64,000 bases of DNA from positions 1 to 64,000 of the forward strand of contig CAJTYW010000006.1 of NCBI GenBank assembly GCA_910583995.1. The letters are read 5' to 3'. The notes under the pieces are model-generated. The model ran no database searches, was not told the origin of the DNA, and saw only the letters and a program-made list of their open reading frames with translations. The first letter of the stretch is position 1. Each line of letters starts with the position of its first letter. Source of the DNA: an uncultured Christensenella sp. (GTDB lineage Bacteria; Bacillota; Clostridia; Christensenellales; UBA3700). Below are positions 44,212-54,487 of this stretch, one piece after another. Position numbers and translations under genes: made by a program.

Positions 44212-45408
44212 TTAATTGAAATCAATTAAATTATCCATATCATATATTGCTTCTTGTTCTAATTTACAATTATTCTCTAACATAAAATCAATTAAAACTC
44301 CATGTTCTACAAACTTTTCTTTTAACCGTTTTAAATTGATTTGATCATTATTAGATAATTTGGACCAATAATTTTTATGGGTAAGCATTGTTTCAATATC
44401 CATATTGTACATTTGAAAAGGCATCTCTGATTTCGCTTTTAAATTATTATAAATATTTATTCCACCATAATCAATATCTCCATAATGAAAATATTTTAGA
44501 TGATTATTCCCAGCGTAGATTTTTTGTAAAAATATATTTTTATCATTATTATGATACCCTGCCAAATATACAATTGTTGCATTTGTTTTATTAAAACTTA
44601 AATATTTTGTATAATTTTCAATCGTAAATAATTCATCATCATGCACAATTATTTTATCCAATTTATTTATATCTTTTGCACAAATACCTATTCCATATTG
44701 GAAATCAGCTATGTTTATTTTACTTCCATTACAAAATACTACTTCAACATTTCCTTTTAAATTAATAAATGTCGGTGTTTTAACAATATTATAATAAGAA
44801 CATAGATCCTCAAAATTCTCAAATATTATTTCTCCAAAACGATTGAATAATGTTAAAAACACACTGCCAAGTTTTTCAAAAGTTTTAGAATCATTAAATA
44901 CTTTTTTACTGAAATTCCTGAGCAATATTTCATCTTTTTCTCTACATATCTCATTGATAGCGTTAATATTTCGTTCAATCTCATTCTCATGAATATAAGA
45001 AAATTTCTTTGCTAAATCAATGTTAAACTCTAAGTATTTCTGCGCTATCATACAATTTTCACATCGCTCCAAATCTTGCAAAAAACTCAAATGTTTTCCA
45101 AGTGCAATTTCAGGCAATTCTTTACCCAAATACTCATAGATTTCATTAATTTTGTCATAATTAAGTTCAACTTCAAGCAATTCAGCACAATTTCGCTTAC
45201 AAAACACAAAACCTAAATTTTCAATTTCTTTTACTGATTCTTCTATTTCTGGTCTTATATCAAAAGCATTATCGCAATGATATTTGGCGAACACTTTACT
45301 TTTGTCTGTATTAAGTGCGATTTTTCTTCTTTTTGATGCTGTTCCGTTTTTTAGAGAATTTTCATACTTTTTTAACAAACTATTCAGTAATTCAACATTA
45401 AAATTCAT
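44212..45408 (-). CDS. jetD: Wadjet system nuclease subunit JetD
   Basis: The 398-residue protein is a DUF3322/DUF2220-type JetD, the topoisomerase-VI-like (TOPRIM) nuclease of Wadjet systems, which cut circular plasmid DNA. The DxD metal motif is visible in YFHYGDIDYGGINIYNNL (about 320-337), with an upstream conserved Glu region in HDDELFTIENYTKYLS. Its start ATG 45408 lies just after the jetC stop, with AAGGAAT as binding site. It is the last gene of the jetABCD set. Confidence 0.88.
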   Translation of the reverse strand: MNFNVELLNSLLKKYENSLKNGTASKRRKIALNTDKSKVFAKYHCDNAFDIRPEIEESVKEIENLGFVFCKRNCAELLEVELNYDKINEIYEYLGKELPEIALGKHLSFLQDLERCENCMIAQKYLEFNIDLAKKFSYIHENEIERNINAINEICREKDEILLRNFSKKVFNDSKTFEKLGSVFLTLFNRFGEIIFENFEDLCSYYNIVKTPTFINLKGNVEVVFCNGSKINIADFQYGIGICAKDINKLDKIIVHDDELFTIENYTKYLSFNKTNATIVYLAGYHNNDKNIFLQKIYAGNNHLKYFHYGDIDYGGINIYNNLKAKSEMPFQMYNMDIETMLTHKNYWSKLSNNDQINLKRLKEKFVEHGVLIDFMLENNCKLEQEAIYDMDNLIDFN

Positions 45409-45410
45409 AA

Positions 45411-48400
45411 TTATTCCTTCACTTGTGCTCTAATTTTCATAACATTATTGTCTTTTACCACAACAATTTTTGTATCAATACTCAAAAATATGTCTTTTGC
45501 CTTTGTATCTGGAACAGCTATCATCACTTGTATTTGCAATCTATTAAAATACTCTATCATAGATTTAACTCTTGGAGCATCCATCTTGTCAAATGCTTCA
45601 TCCAAAAATACCAAACAAGCAGAAGATTTGGTTCTACCACGATTTTCATAAGATGAAATTTGATTGAACGCTGCAGCTATAATAACATAAAACGGATTTT
45701 GATTTTCTCCTCCACTTTTACCTCCAACGACATCATTGTAAGAAAATCTATTGCCATTTTTATCAGTAATTTCTATATCATAACTCAAAAAATTTCTATA
45801 ATCAGTAAATTTTCTCAACATTTTTTCTTCTTTTTCCGAGTTATCGTCTCTTGTCAAATCAGTAAACAAATCATCTAACAATTCTTTATTTTTAGCACTT
45901 AATCCTTCATCCAACAATGATTTACATTCATAATTTTCATCGCTTATAAAAATATCATAATATGGTGCAAACTCTTTAATTTTGCTTTTTTCAACAATTA
46001 TCTTATATCTTTCTTCTGTTTCACCAAAAGGTTGCAATTTTAACACTTTGTTTAACTGCTCGATATTTTTTCTTTCTTGAAGGATATTTTTTCTTATAGA
46101 TATTATGTATTTTTCTTGGAAATCATTTTTGGCTTGGCTCAAAACTTCTATCGCTTTATTTTCATATTTTGGCAAATCATACGAACAAATTTTGTTATAT
46201 TCTTGCAAGTACCCATTGATGTTTTCAATGCAAACCATTTGTTCAAAATTGTATAATGTTTTATACTCCTGCATAGCTGATAAAACATTTTTTTCGTTAT
46301 TATTCATTTTATTTTCAAGACTCTTAATCTCGCTTTTTATATCGCCAACTTTAGCATATTGTTGCGCAAAACTATCAAATCCAATCATTATTGAATCATC
46401 TTTAATCAAATTTGCATATTTTTGTTCTTCTTCAACAATTTTTTCTCCTATATCTTTACTTCGCAATTCAGCTGTGTTTTGTTTTTTCTGAATATCTTCA
46501 ATTAACTTACTATAAGATTTTTTGCTATCAAAACACTCTTTTAGTTCTTTTTCATAATCCTCTTTCTTTTCAATTTTTTCAGCCAAATCATGAGTATCCA
46601 ATGCGTTGAAATCATCAATCAATTTCTCACAAATAAGACTAGTATCATCATACTCTTGCCAATGATTTGAATTCATCAATAGCCTTTGGCAATTGCTTTT
46701 ACTTTTAAGATTGATTTTAGCTTGAATTTGAAACAATTGTTCACTGTACTCAGATCGTAATAGATTTTTATTTTTTATTTCTGCTTTAACCTGTTCCAAT
46801 TGTATTAAAATAGATTGCGAACCAATATATGGTGTCTCCCAAACAGCTGATTTTGTCTGCCTAGCCGCCTTATTTTTGTACACCATAACTGTTTTTGTTA
46901 TTGCGGATTCATAATTTTTTAATTCATTTTCATTTGCTACACAAATTACTCTACCAAGCAAATAATTTGCATATTTAGCTGCCCTATTGTCGCTTGGTTG
47001 TAATTTTTGTGCAAGTGAATTTTTGTCAGGCACAATATCTACAATCTTTTTAGTGTTAACAAGGCCTACACCATATATTTTCTTCTCTTTTTTAAATTTT
47101 TCATAAGCATTTAATGCAATATCATAATATTCTTCTGGCACAAAAATATCAAATCTTTTTGTATTCAAATATCCTTCTATAGCATTACGCCATTCCTCCT
47201 CGCCTTGTTTAATTTCTAGCAGATTGCAAAATGGTATTGGTGTAATTTTTACACCTGTTTTTTTATAAATTTCCTGTGAAATAACTTCAATCAAATTTGT
47301 TACAGATGGCTTAAAAACTGGAGCGCCTTGCTCTAATGCTCGTTGTTTCTTCATCAATTCATCTAAATCTTCTTCAACAGCAACTTTTAAATTGTTCAAA
47401 TTATTTTTTTCAATTCCAAGCTCATCAAATTTTTGTTCTAATGCTTTTGAATACTCTTGCAATTTTGGCTGAAATTTGTTAAAATCATCTCCGTTGTCAA
47501 ATCTTATATATGCCAATTTGATTTCCAATAATTTTGCGAGTTCTAGCTCATTATCAATATCTTTTTGATATTGCCTTATGCTCTCTTTTATGGTTTTTAA
47601 CTTTTCTTCATTTTCTTTAATTTTGTCAGCTAAATATTTGTATTCAGTCATTTGAACATCAGAATTCATTTGAAACAGTATATCTTTAATCTCATCAATA
47701 CGTTTTTCCAAATACTCTTCTTCTTTCTTTTTACTTTCAACTTCCGTTTTTAGACGATAAAATTCACGCGTATATTTTTCTTGTTCTATTTTTCTTTTTT
47801 CAATTGTTTTTTGGCACTCCAAAACTTGCAATTTGCGCACTATGTCCTGACACTTGTAATACTCGTTCGCATTGTCATTAACTTTTTTAAGGATCGCGAG
47901 TTTCTTTTTAGAATCCTTAATATTTGTAACATAATGTCTATATTCCCTAATTGTATCTCTAATGCTATCCAAATTAATATTTTTTTCTGGCAACAAAAAA
48001 TCAAATATCAATTGGTCAAGTGAATAATCAGCCTTGAATGCAATAGCTTTAGGCAAAAGTTCTAAATACTTATCATTTTCAAGCCCTAACTTAATTCCTA
48101 TACTATTTCTTATTTCACTCAATTTACCAGTAAACTTACGAATATCCATTTTTCTATCCGTGCAAAATTTATCCAATTGTTTATAATTTTTAATACTATT
48201 AGTATTTTCATCAAAAAACAAGCCATTTTCCATGTTTTGCTGGTCAATGCAATAAAAATGTTGGCTAGCTTTAGGATCATTTTCATAAAGTTCAAATACA
48301 CACCCCAATAAAAATGGTTTTAGCGTGTACTCATCAAAAAACTCAAGCTGAATATGCGAAATAATATTTGTATCAGGTCTCAAACAATCTTTATTGCTAA

Positions 48401-48620
48401 TAGTTCCACGCATATATGTTTCAACAGTTCTTGTGCCTTTGTCACGCGCGGATTGGTTGAACTTAATTTTCCCGCCACTAATAATAAAACAGATAGCATC
48501 AATCAAAGTTGATTTTCCTGAGCCAGTACGACCTGTAATCAAAACATTTTTATTAATTTCAACTGTTTCATTAAAATATCCATGCCAATTTATAAGTTTA
48601 ATCTTCTTTAATACCTTCAT
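45411..48620 (-). CDS. jetC: Wadjet system SMC-like ATPase JetC
   Basis: This 1069-residue SMC/MukB-like ATPase has Walker A ITGRTGSGKST (about 28-38) at the N-terminus. Long coiled coils (about 250-430 and 640-900) flank a hinge-like region. The C-terminal signature is GGKSGGENQNPF and Walker B is CLVFLDEAFDKMD. It should load on and extrude DNA, passing small circles to JetD. AGAGGATAT precedes ATG 48620, which overlaps jetB by 23 bases. All ATPase motifs look intact. Confidence 0.92.
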   Translation of the reverse strand: MKVLKKIKLINWHGYFNETVEINKNVLITGRTGSGKSTLIDAICFIISGGKIKFNQSARDKGTRTVETYMRGTISNKDCLRPDTNIISHIQLEFFDEYTLKPFLLGCVFELYENDPKASQHFYCIDQQNMENGLFFDENTNSIKNYKQLDKFCTDRKMDIRKFTGKLSEIRNSIGIKLGLENDKYLELLPKAIAFKADYSLDQLIFDFLLPEKNINLDSIRDTIREYRHYVTNIKDSKKKLAILKKVNDNANEYYKCQDIVRKLQVLECQKTIEKRKIEQEKYTREFYRLKTEVESKKKEEEYLEKRIDEIKDILFQMNSDVQMTEYKYLADKIKENEEKLKTIKESIRQYQKDIDNELELAKLLEIKLAYIRFDNGDDFNKFQPKLQEYSKALEQKFDELGIEKNNLNNLKVAVEEDLDELMKKQRALEQGAPVFKPSVTNLIEVISQEIYKKTGVKITPIPFCNLLEIKQGEEEWRNAIEGYLNTKRFDIFVPEEYYDIALNAYEKFKKEKKIYGVGLVNTKKIVDIVPDKNSLAQKLQPSDNRAAKYANYLLGRVICVANENELKNYESAITKTVMVYKNKAARQTKSAVWETPYIGSQSILIQLEQVKAEIKNKNLLRSEYSEQLFQIQAKINLKSKSNCQRLLMNSNHWQEYDDTSLICEKLIDDFNALDTHDLAEKIEKKEDYEKELKECFDSKKSYSKLIEDIQKKQNTAELRSKDIGEKIVEEEQKYANLIKDDSIMIGFDSFAQQYAKVGDIKSEIKSLENKMNNNEKNVLSAMQEYKTLYNFEQMVCIENINGYLQEYNKICSYDLPKYENKAIEVLSQAKNDFQEKYIISIRKNILQERKNIEQLNKVLKLQPFGETEERYKIIVEKSKIKEFAPYYDIFISDENYECKSLLDEGLSAKNKELLDDLFTDLTRDDNSEKEEKMLRKFTDYRNFLSYDIEITDKNGNRFSYNDVVGGKSGGENQNPFYVIIAAAFNQISSYENRGRTKSSACLVFLDEAFDKMDAPRVKSMIEYFNRLQIQVMIAVPDTKAKDIFLSIDTKIVVVKDNNVMKIRAQVKE

Positions 48621-49224
48621 CTATATCCTCTTCTTTCTTAGTGCTATTAGAAAATTCGTTTATCATTTGTTGCAATTCGCTCAAACTATTCTCTATCACA
48701 AGCAATATTGTAGGCAATATCTCAATTGTCATTTCCATGCTGAATTTATCAAAATAATCTACAATTTTGTATTTTTTTAAATTTCTCAAAGAATCCTCAT
48801 AATTTTTGTCATATCTTTTTTCCGCATCAAAAATTTGAGTACTTTTCATTTCAAAATCTACTTCTTCCAAAGTTGTATAAATCTTGTCAATATTTGAAGT
48901 TGTTTTACTTTGTTTGTAATATAATAATCTCAATACTAAAATCAACACAGTATCAAATTTTTTAAATTTTACTTTATTTCTGTCCACAATTGATATCAAT
49001 CTAATCACGCCTAAGCTTTCATCTTTCACACATTCGTATTCTATGTACTTCAAATAATCATTGATTAATTTAAAATTTTCTATAACAAAGTAGTAATCAT
49101 TTTTGTCTGTTTCTTTAGATTTGACCAAAAATGTTTCATTAAGCAATTTGTTGCATACCCTTGAAAATGTATTTTTATCAGTGGTATTAAATTGTCCATA
49201 CTCATAAATAAAATTATTTCCCAT
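48598..49224 (-). CDS. jetB: Wadjet system subunit JetB (DUF4194-like)
   Basis: This 208-residue protein has the MukE-like winged-helix character of JetB: an early helix-turn-helix (FSRVCNKLLNETFLVK) and VLILVLRLLYYKQSK, followed by a helical end and an acidic tail. It bridges JetA and JetC. AAGGAG precedes ATG 49224. It overlaps jetA by 11 bases and jetC by 23, so the three are translated together. Confidence 0.82.
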   Translation of the reverse strand: MGNNFIYEYGQFNTTDKNTFSRVCNKLLNETFLVKSKETDKNDYYFVIENFKLINDYLKYIEYECVKDESLGVIRLISIVDRNKVKFKKFDTVLILVLRLLYYKQSKTTSNIDKIYTTLEEVDFEMKSTQIFDAEKRYDKNYEDSLRNLKKYKIVDYFDKFSMEMTIEILPTILLVIENSLSELQQMINEFSNSTKKEEDIDEGIKED

Positions 49225-50611
49225 AATAATTTTTCTCCTTTGCTATTTCGAAATCTTTTATTCTATAACCATTTTTGCTAATATATTCTTCTTTATAATC
49301 AATAGAATAACTTGCTTCTTTGTCATTGCCATATAATTCCACTAAAAACAATTTAAACAACTCATTATCGTCAGCAATAGGAATATCACACAACTTTAAT
49401 ATTTCTTTGCCTTTCAACAACTCATCCACATAACTATTTATCTTGTATATTGAATATTCGTCTTCCTTAAACAATTCTTTAAAGCACTCTTCCATTCTTT
49501 TTTCATCATACTCTGGAACACTATTCGTATAAGATTCTATATGAGTTTTTCTTTTTCGAGGAGTATACAATGAATTATTTGAAACTATATCCTGCTTATA
49601 TAATGCAATTTCAAATTCTTTATCATCTTCAATATCCTTAAAATTCCTTAATATTGATACAATTTCACCCTCTATATCTTTGGTATTATTCATTATGAAT
49701 TCCATCTTTTTTCTGGCTGACTTCAAATATTTGTTATTTTTCTTATCAATCTCATCCAGAATATTAGATATATTTTCATATTGATGTTTAACATAATTGA
49801 TTTTTTTATAGATTTCCGATTCTGCAAATAAAAGCAAATCATCTGTTTTTTCTTTTCCAGAATATTTCACTTTCATATAATTATCAATCAATTTTGGGAT
49901 ATTATTGTAATCTTTCAATCTATCCAAATAATTTATTATATCCGTTGAATAGCGATATGGATTGTCAACAGTATTAATATTCCTAAATGCCCTCATAACA
50001 ACTTGGTCGTTGTATTTATACAAAACATTATCCATGATCTCATCAGGAGTCATCTTTTTGTTTTTCAAAAGTTCATCTATGTATTTTTTTATTGTAGAGT
50101 TTAGAGTACGCAAACTACTCATCAAATCTATAGTCGCTTTATGAACTTGCTCTAATGTTCCTATACCTTCTGCATAATCAAAATCCTTCAGCAATTTATA
50201 TGTTGTAGCAACAAATCCCGTATACTCTAATCTTGAGATTTCCTGCGCTTCTAACTCTTGCATTGCTTTCAAAATAACACTGGCGCCATCATTCAAAGAA
50301 TACAATTGTTTAAAATTTTCTGTCTCCACATCTAACCAATTGCACCTAACAAACAACCGAATTTTTGCATTTGTTTTGTCTGCATCACTTTTTTCTGTAA
50401 TATCTAGGTCATCCTCATCAACAATTTCAGCATGTTGCCTTACTTCCCAAAATTCATTTATACAATTAACTAAAATTTCTCTTTCAATAGAAATAACAGT
50501 CTCATCGTTGTTAAAAAGCTCATAAATTCTAACAAGCAATGCATAATTAATTTCCCTATCTTTGCTTGCAAAAACTTTGAAAAAATTTTGTCCTACAATA
50601 TCAAATATCAA
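49214..50611 (-). CDS. jetA: Wadjet system subunit JetA (kleisin-like)
   Basis: This subunit plays the MukF/kleisin role in the Wadjet complex. The N-terminus LIFDIVGQNFFKVFASKDRE resembles JetA proteins of the type carrying DUF5716 (type III Wadjet), followed by long helices. The preferred start is TTG at 50611, four bases after a very strong GGAGGGG. An ATG ten codons upstream (50641) has no binding site, and homologues begin near FDxIxxNFF. Type assignment is by recall of the family, not a search. Confidence 0.8.
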   Translation of the reverse strand: MIFDIVGQNFFKVFASKDREINYALLVRIYELFNNDETVISIEREILVNCINEFWEVRQHAEIVDEDDLDITEKSDADKTNAKIRLFVRCNWLDVETENFKQLYSLNDGASVILKAMQELEAQEISRLEYTGFVATTYKLLKDFDYAEGIGTLEQVHKATIDLMSSLRTLNSTIKKYIDELLKNKKMTPDEIMDNVLYKYNDQVVMRAFRNINTVDNPYRYSTDIINYLDRLKDYNNIPKLIDNYMKVKYSGKEKTDDLLLFAESEIYKKINYVKHQYENISNILDEIDKKNNKYLKSARKKMEFIMNNTKDIEGEIVSILRNFKDIEDDKEFEIALYKQDIVSNNSLYTPRKRKTHIESYTNSVPEYDEKRMEECFKELFKEDEYSIYKINSYVDELLKGKEILKLCDIPIADDNELFKLFLVELYGNDKEASYSIDYKEEYISKNGYRIKDFEIAKEKNYYGK

Positions 50612-50671
50612 TTTTCCCCTCCGGATATTATTTAAATACATTTTATTAGTTAATTAGAAGTTCTAAACCAT

Positions 50672-53600
50672 TTAATCAATTTCTTTCATTTTGTTTAGCA
50701 AGTTTTCGTAAGTGTCAACAACTTCATACCTAACATTTTCTGCAAGTCTTAAATCATTAAACAACTTTCTTACACACTCGGTTTTTGCTTTTTCAATTCC
50801 TCTAAGTTCCAATGATTCCATACTGCCTTTTGTTTCTGCAACAAAATAAATATGTTTTATTCCCATATTGTCATTAAATGCTATTGCCCAATCTGGTGCA
50901 TAATCTCCAACTGGTGTCGGAATTTTGAATGTTCGTGGCAATTTTGCATACACGCAAACCTCATTTGCCGCATCCAAATCCTCGGCAAACTTGCGTTCAA
51001 CACTCTTTTCTGCTGAACCATCTGTTGATACATAATCTTGAATTGCTTTCTCAGCCTTGAACGCCTTGTTAAAGTCAATTTTTGCTTGATTTACTGTAAA
51101 TATATCATTATCATACTTGCCGTCAGTAATATTATAAGTAATATGGTCAACAATCATAGTTGCTTTTTGCTCGTTAATTAGCTTTATAACTTTAGATATA
51201 AATTCTTCTGGATTAACCTTAAATCTGCCAAACACATCGGCTCTTATGCCTTGCAAAATTCTTACTATTGATTTTCTTATAAGGTTAGTTCCATCTTTAA
51301 TCTTGCCAACAAGGTCATACTTTGCGTTATTGCTAGCAGCATTTTTAACAGCCTTCGTACTTGTCTTTGATACACCAAATGATGCACCTTGATTAACTTG
51401 CAGTTCATCCATAGTTTTTCGTTGTTCACCAACTGTTATTGTGTATTTCAATTCGGAAACAAACAACTTTTCATTTATGGTTATAATTGCTTTTTTAATA
51501 AGTTCTTCGCTATCAAAAGCAACTGTGTAAGCGTATTTATGATTGATTTGCTCCCACAATTTTTGAAATTCTTTTTTATAGAAATTATCATTAAGTGGGT
51601 TTTCTTTGACTGCTGGCTTGCGTCCATCTGCAATGATGTCATCAAGCACTTTTTCATCAAATATGCCTTGCACTAATTTGTGTATACTTTCATTATATGG
51701 AGCTAAAATCTCTGGCATTTCTTTAAAAGTATTATTTGCCTTATCTTCAAAATATTTATCGGTCAAATGGTTCTCTTTATTTAAATAACCACTAAATCTC
51801 AAATAACTTTGAATATCACTTGCCATATCCTTATCCACAACAATTTGACTTGTGCCATCGCTAACAACTTTATCCATAAAATATTCAATAGTTGCTTTTG
51901 TTGGTCTATCGGCAAGATTTGCTTTGATGTCTTTTTGAATATCTGCAACGAAGTCCTTATAACTATCAGTTGCTACAACTGTTAGTTTATTGACATTTAA
52001 AAAAGTTGTTCTATCTTTGCAATAGTGCAAATCTACTCTGTCACCAAGCATATTTACAGCAATTCTAAGTCCACGACCAACTTCTTGCCTTTTTGCGACA
52101 GCTGAATCGCCGCCTGGCTTTAATGCACAGATTTGAAATACATTTGGGTTATCCCAGCCTTCCCTAAGTGCAGAGTGTGAGAAAATGAATCTTGTAGGTT
52201 CATCAAAAGATAGCAACCTTTCTTTATTCTTCAAAATAAGGTCGTAAGCTGAAATATCTTCTGAGCCTTCGCCCTTTTTCTCGTTTGAGTCAATCATTCT
52301 GCCTGTTTTCTTATCTATTGAAAAATATCCCTTATGAGTGTCTTTAGTATCGATTTTTGAAAGGTATTTTGTATATGGAGTTTCAATTACACTTAATTTT
52401 TCATTAAGTGCATTTGTATATTCTTCCTCAAATATTCTGGCATATTCGCCTTTTTCATCGGGCTGAGAATAATCTCTATAATTAGCAACCTCATCAATGA
52501 AGAACAAGGACAAACATTTAATGCCTTTGTTATACAGCATTTCTTCTTTCTCAAAATGCGATACAATAGTTTCTCTTATTTGTATTCTTCTTATATCTTT
52601 ATCTGATATATCTCCTACTACTTCACCCACATGAATAACTTCGCCATTTAGGAATGTTACAGTGTTTGTAAATGGGTTAATATCTGAAATGGTATAACCA
52701 TTTTTATATTGCTCCATTTCATGAGATACATAATATAAGTTTTTCTCAACCTCAAGAATTCTGGTTTCACGATTAATAGATTTGTTATAACTGACTTCAA
52801 TCTCCAGTTTTGCCATTGGTGGTTTTTTAGGCGATAACACAATTTCTTGCAGATACATATATCCATTTGTGCCACGCAAATTTTTAATTTCAAAACCTTT
52901 TACTTGAATTTTCTTTACTAAACTTTTATTATAAGCATCAAGTGCATCCAAACAATAAACAAGGTTATGTTGCTTTTTGTGCGTTGCAGAAAAATTCATA
53001 TTAAGAAGTGGGTTAAACTTTTTAAGCGATGTTTGAGTTGCTTCACCACCAAGTTTTTGTGGCTCGTCTATTATAAGTATAGGTCTTGTTTTTGCAACAA
53101 CATCAATAGGCTTTCTTGATTGAAATTCATCAAGCACCATATCAATTCTTCTTGCATCCTTACCGCGTGCATTAAAGGCTTGGCTATTTATTATCATAAC
53201 TTGGATTTTGTTTGAACTAGCAAAACTATCCAACTCGCTCAGTCTTTTACTATTGTAAATAAAGTAATTGGCTTTTTTACCATATTGCTCCATAAAATGG
53301 TCTTCCATCATAGAAAAAGACTTTTTTACACCTTCACGAATAGCAATGCTTGGCACAACTATAATAAACTTGCTCCAACCATACAATTTATTTAATTCGA
53401 AAATAGTTTTTATGTAAACATAAGTTTTGCCTGTTCCGGTTTCCATCTCAATGTCAAGGGAGCATTTGCCTAGTCCACCAACAAGTTTATCCGACACTTT
53501 GTAGTTATTTGTTTTTTGAATGTCTTGAATATTATTTAAAATTTCACTTTCATCTAGCAATATTTTAGCGTTTTCAAAACCATCATCATTTTCTTCATAG

Positions 53601-53761
53601 GCATCAAACATGCTAATCTGTTGATTACCATCTGACTTTTTCTTTATGCCTAAATCTCTTGTATATCTCACCATATCGCAGTAGGGTTGTCCTGCAAATA
53701 CTTTGCAAATATTAAATACTGCATCTTGTTGATATGGTTGTGTTTTAAATTTGAATTTCAT
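50672..53761 (-). CDS. res: Type III restriction enzyme Res-like helicase-nuclease
   Basis: This 1029-residue superfamily 2 enzyme has Walker A METGTGKTY (106-114), the DEAD-box-like ILIIDEPQKL (about 230), ALREGWDNPNVFQICAL and QEVGRGLRI (motifs V and VI). A C-terminal PD-(D/E)xK nuclease follows, with DYAPDWAIAF and FVAETKGS. That is the Res subunit plan of type III restriction-modification. AAGGATA precedes ATG 53761. It lies 18 bases after a 235-aa gene that separates it from mod, and 60 bases ahead of jetA. Confidence 0.9.
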   Translation of the reverse strand: MKFKFKTQPYQQDAVFNICKVFAGQPYCDMVRYTRDLGIKKKSDGNQQISMFDAYEENDDGFENAKILLDESEILNNIQDIQKTNNYKVSDKLVGGLGKCSLDIEMETGTGKTYVYIKTIFELNKLYGWSKFIIVVPSIAIREGVKKSFSMMEDHFMEQYGKKANYFIYNSKRLSELDSFASSNKIQVMIINSQAFNARGKDARRIDMVLDEFQSRKPIDVVAKTRPILIIDEPQKLGGEATQTSLKKFNPLLNMNFSATHKKQHNLVYCLDALDAYNKSLVKKIQVKGFEIKNLRGTNGYMYLQEIVLSPKKPPMAKLEIEVSYNKSINRETRILEVEKNLYYVSHEMEQYKNGYTISDINPFTNTVTFLNGEVIHVGEVVGDISDKDIRRIQIRETIVSHFEKEEMLYNKGIKCLSLFFIDEVANYRDYSQPDEKGEYARIFEEEYTNALNEKLSVIETPYTKYLSKIDTKDTHKGYFSIDKKTGRMIDSNEKKGEGSEDISAYDLILKNKERLLSFDEPTRFIFSHSALREGWDNPNVFQICALKPGGDSAVAKRQEVGRGLRIAVNMLGDRVDLHYCKDRTTFLNVNKLTVVATDSYKDFVADIQKDIKANLADRPTKATIEYFMDKVVSDGTSQIVVDKDMASDIQSYLRFSGYLNKENHLTDKYFEDKANNTFKEMPEILAPYNESIHKLVQGIFDEKVLDDIIADGRKPAVKENPLNDNFYKKEFQKLWEQINHKYAYTVAFDSEELIKKAIITINEKLFVSELKYTITVGEQRKTMDELQVNQGASFGVSKTSTKAVKNAASNNAKYDLVGKIKDGTNLIRKSIVRILQGIRADVFGRFKVNPEEFISKVIKLINEQKATMIVDHITYNITDGKYDNDIFTVNQAKIDFNKAFKAEKAIQDYVSTDGSAEKSVERKFAEDLDAANEVCVYAKLPRTFKIPTPVGDYAPDWAIAFNDNMGIKHIYFVAETKGSMESLELRGIEKAKTECVRKLFNDLRLAENVRYEVVDTYENLLNKMKEID

Positions 53762-53779
53762 ATCCGTATCCTTTTTTAT

Positions 53780-54487
53780 TTAAATTCCCACCAATTCTTG
53801 CGATTCATCTATCATAGGTTCTCGAAATTTTCTTAAAATAAATTCTTTAGAATCTTTTTTAGCTTGAAACTCAAAATTTTGTTGATATCGTAAACCATCT
53901 TTATCATAACATATTGTTATGCTGATTGTTCCTATGCCTTCCATCAAGTCCTTATGATTTATAATTACTGCCTTGTCAACATCTAGCAAACCACAAATAT
54001 CAATTTGTTTATTAATCTCAAAATTAGTTTTATCTGTATCAACTTTAAGTTCTTTTATAGCTAAATTAGTTATGGTAGGATTATGCCTAAATCTCAAATA
54101 CAAACCCTGATACTTATTGCAATTATCCGTTAATTCAATTATATCATTTGTTCGCAAAAAGTCTTGTTCGCAAGGTTTTAATACATTAAAACTATCAATC
54201 CCATTTTCTTCTTTAACAATTTTATGTGGAATTAAATGTCTCCATCTCATTTTCAATATAAAAATCTTATTATAGTCTTCTTCTGTATAGACTTCTGAAA
54301 AATGATTAGCGATATTGTTTGTTATAGTATTTTGTGTTCCAAAATTGTTATTATTTCCCTTAACAACTTGTTTTGAGTGTTTTGAATTATTAATTTTTGT
54401 TGTGTTATCAGTATTAATTGAATTATCTGTGTTGGTTGACTTGTCTACTTTTGTTAAAACATTTCTAAATTTCTGAAAAAATCCCAT
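53780..54487 (-). CDS. Unknown protein encoded between mod and res
   Basis: The 235-residue product begins with a short helix, then an Asn/Thr-rich low-complexity segment (about 18-65, STNTDNSINTDNTTKINNS and KGNNNNFGTQNTITNNIANH). A folded, beta-rich domain of about 165 residues follows. There is no signal peptide or membrane segment and no family I recognise. GGAG precedes its ATG, which overlaps the mod stop (TAATG). Tight coupling between mod and res suggests a role in this system, for example as a sensor or adaptor. Confidence 0.7.
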   Translation of the reverse strand: MGFFQKFRNVLTKVDKSTNTDNSINTDNTTKINNSKHSKQVVKGNNNNFGTQNTITNNIANHFSEVYTEEDYNKIFILKMRWRHLIPHKIVKEENGIDSFNVLKPCEQDFLRTNDIIELTDNCNKYQGLYLRFRHNPTITNLAIKELKVDTDKTNFEINKQIDICGLLDVDKAVIINHKDLMEGIGTISITICYDKDGLRYQQNFEFQAKKDSKEFILRKFREPMIDESQELVGI

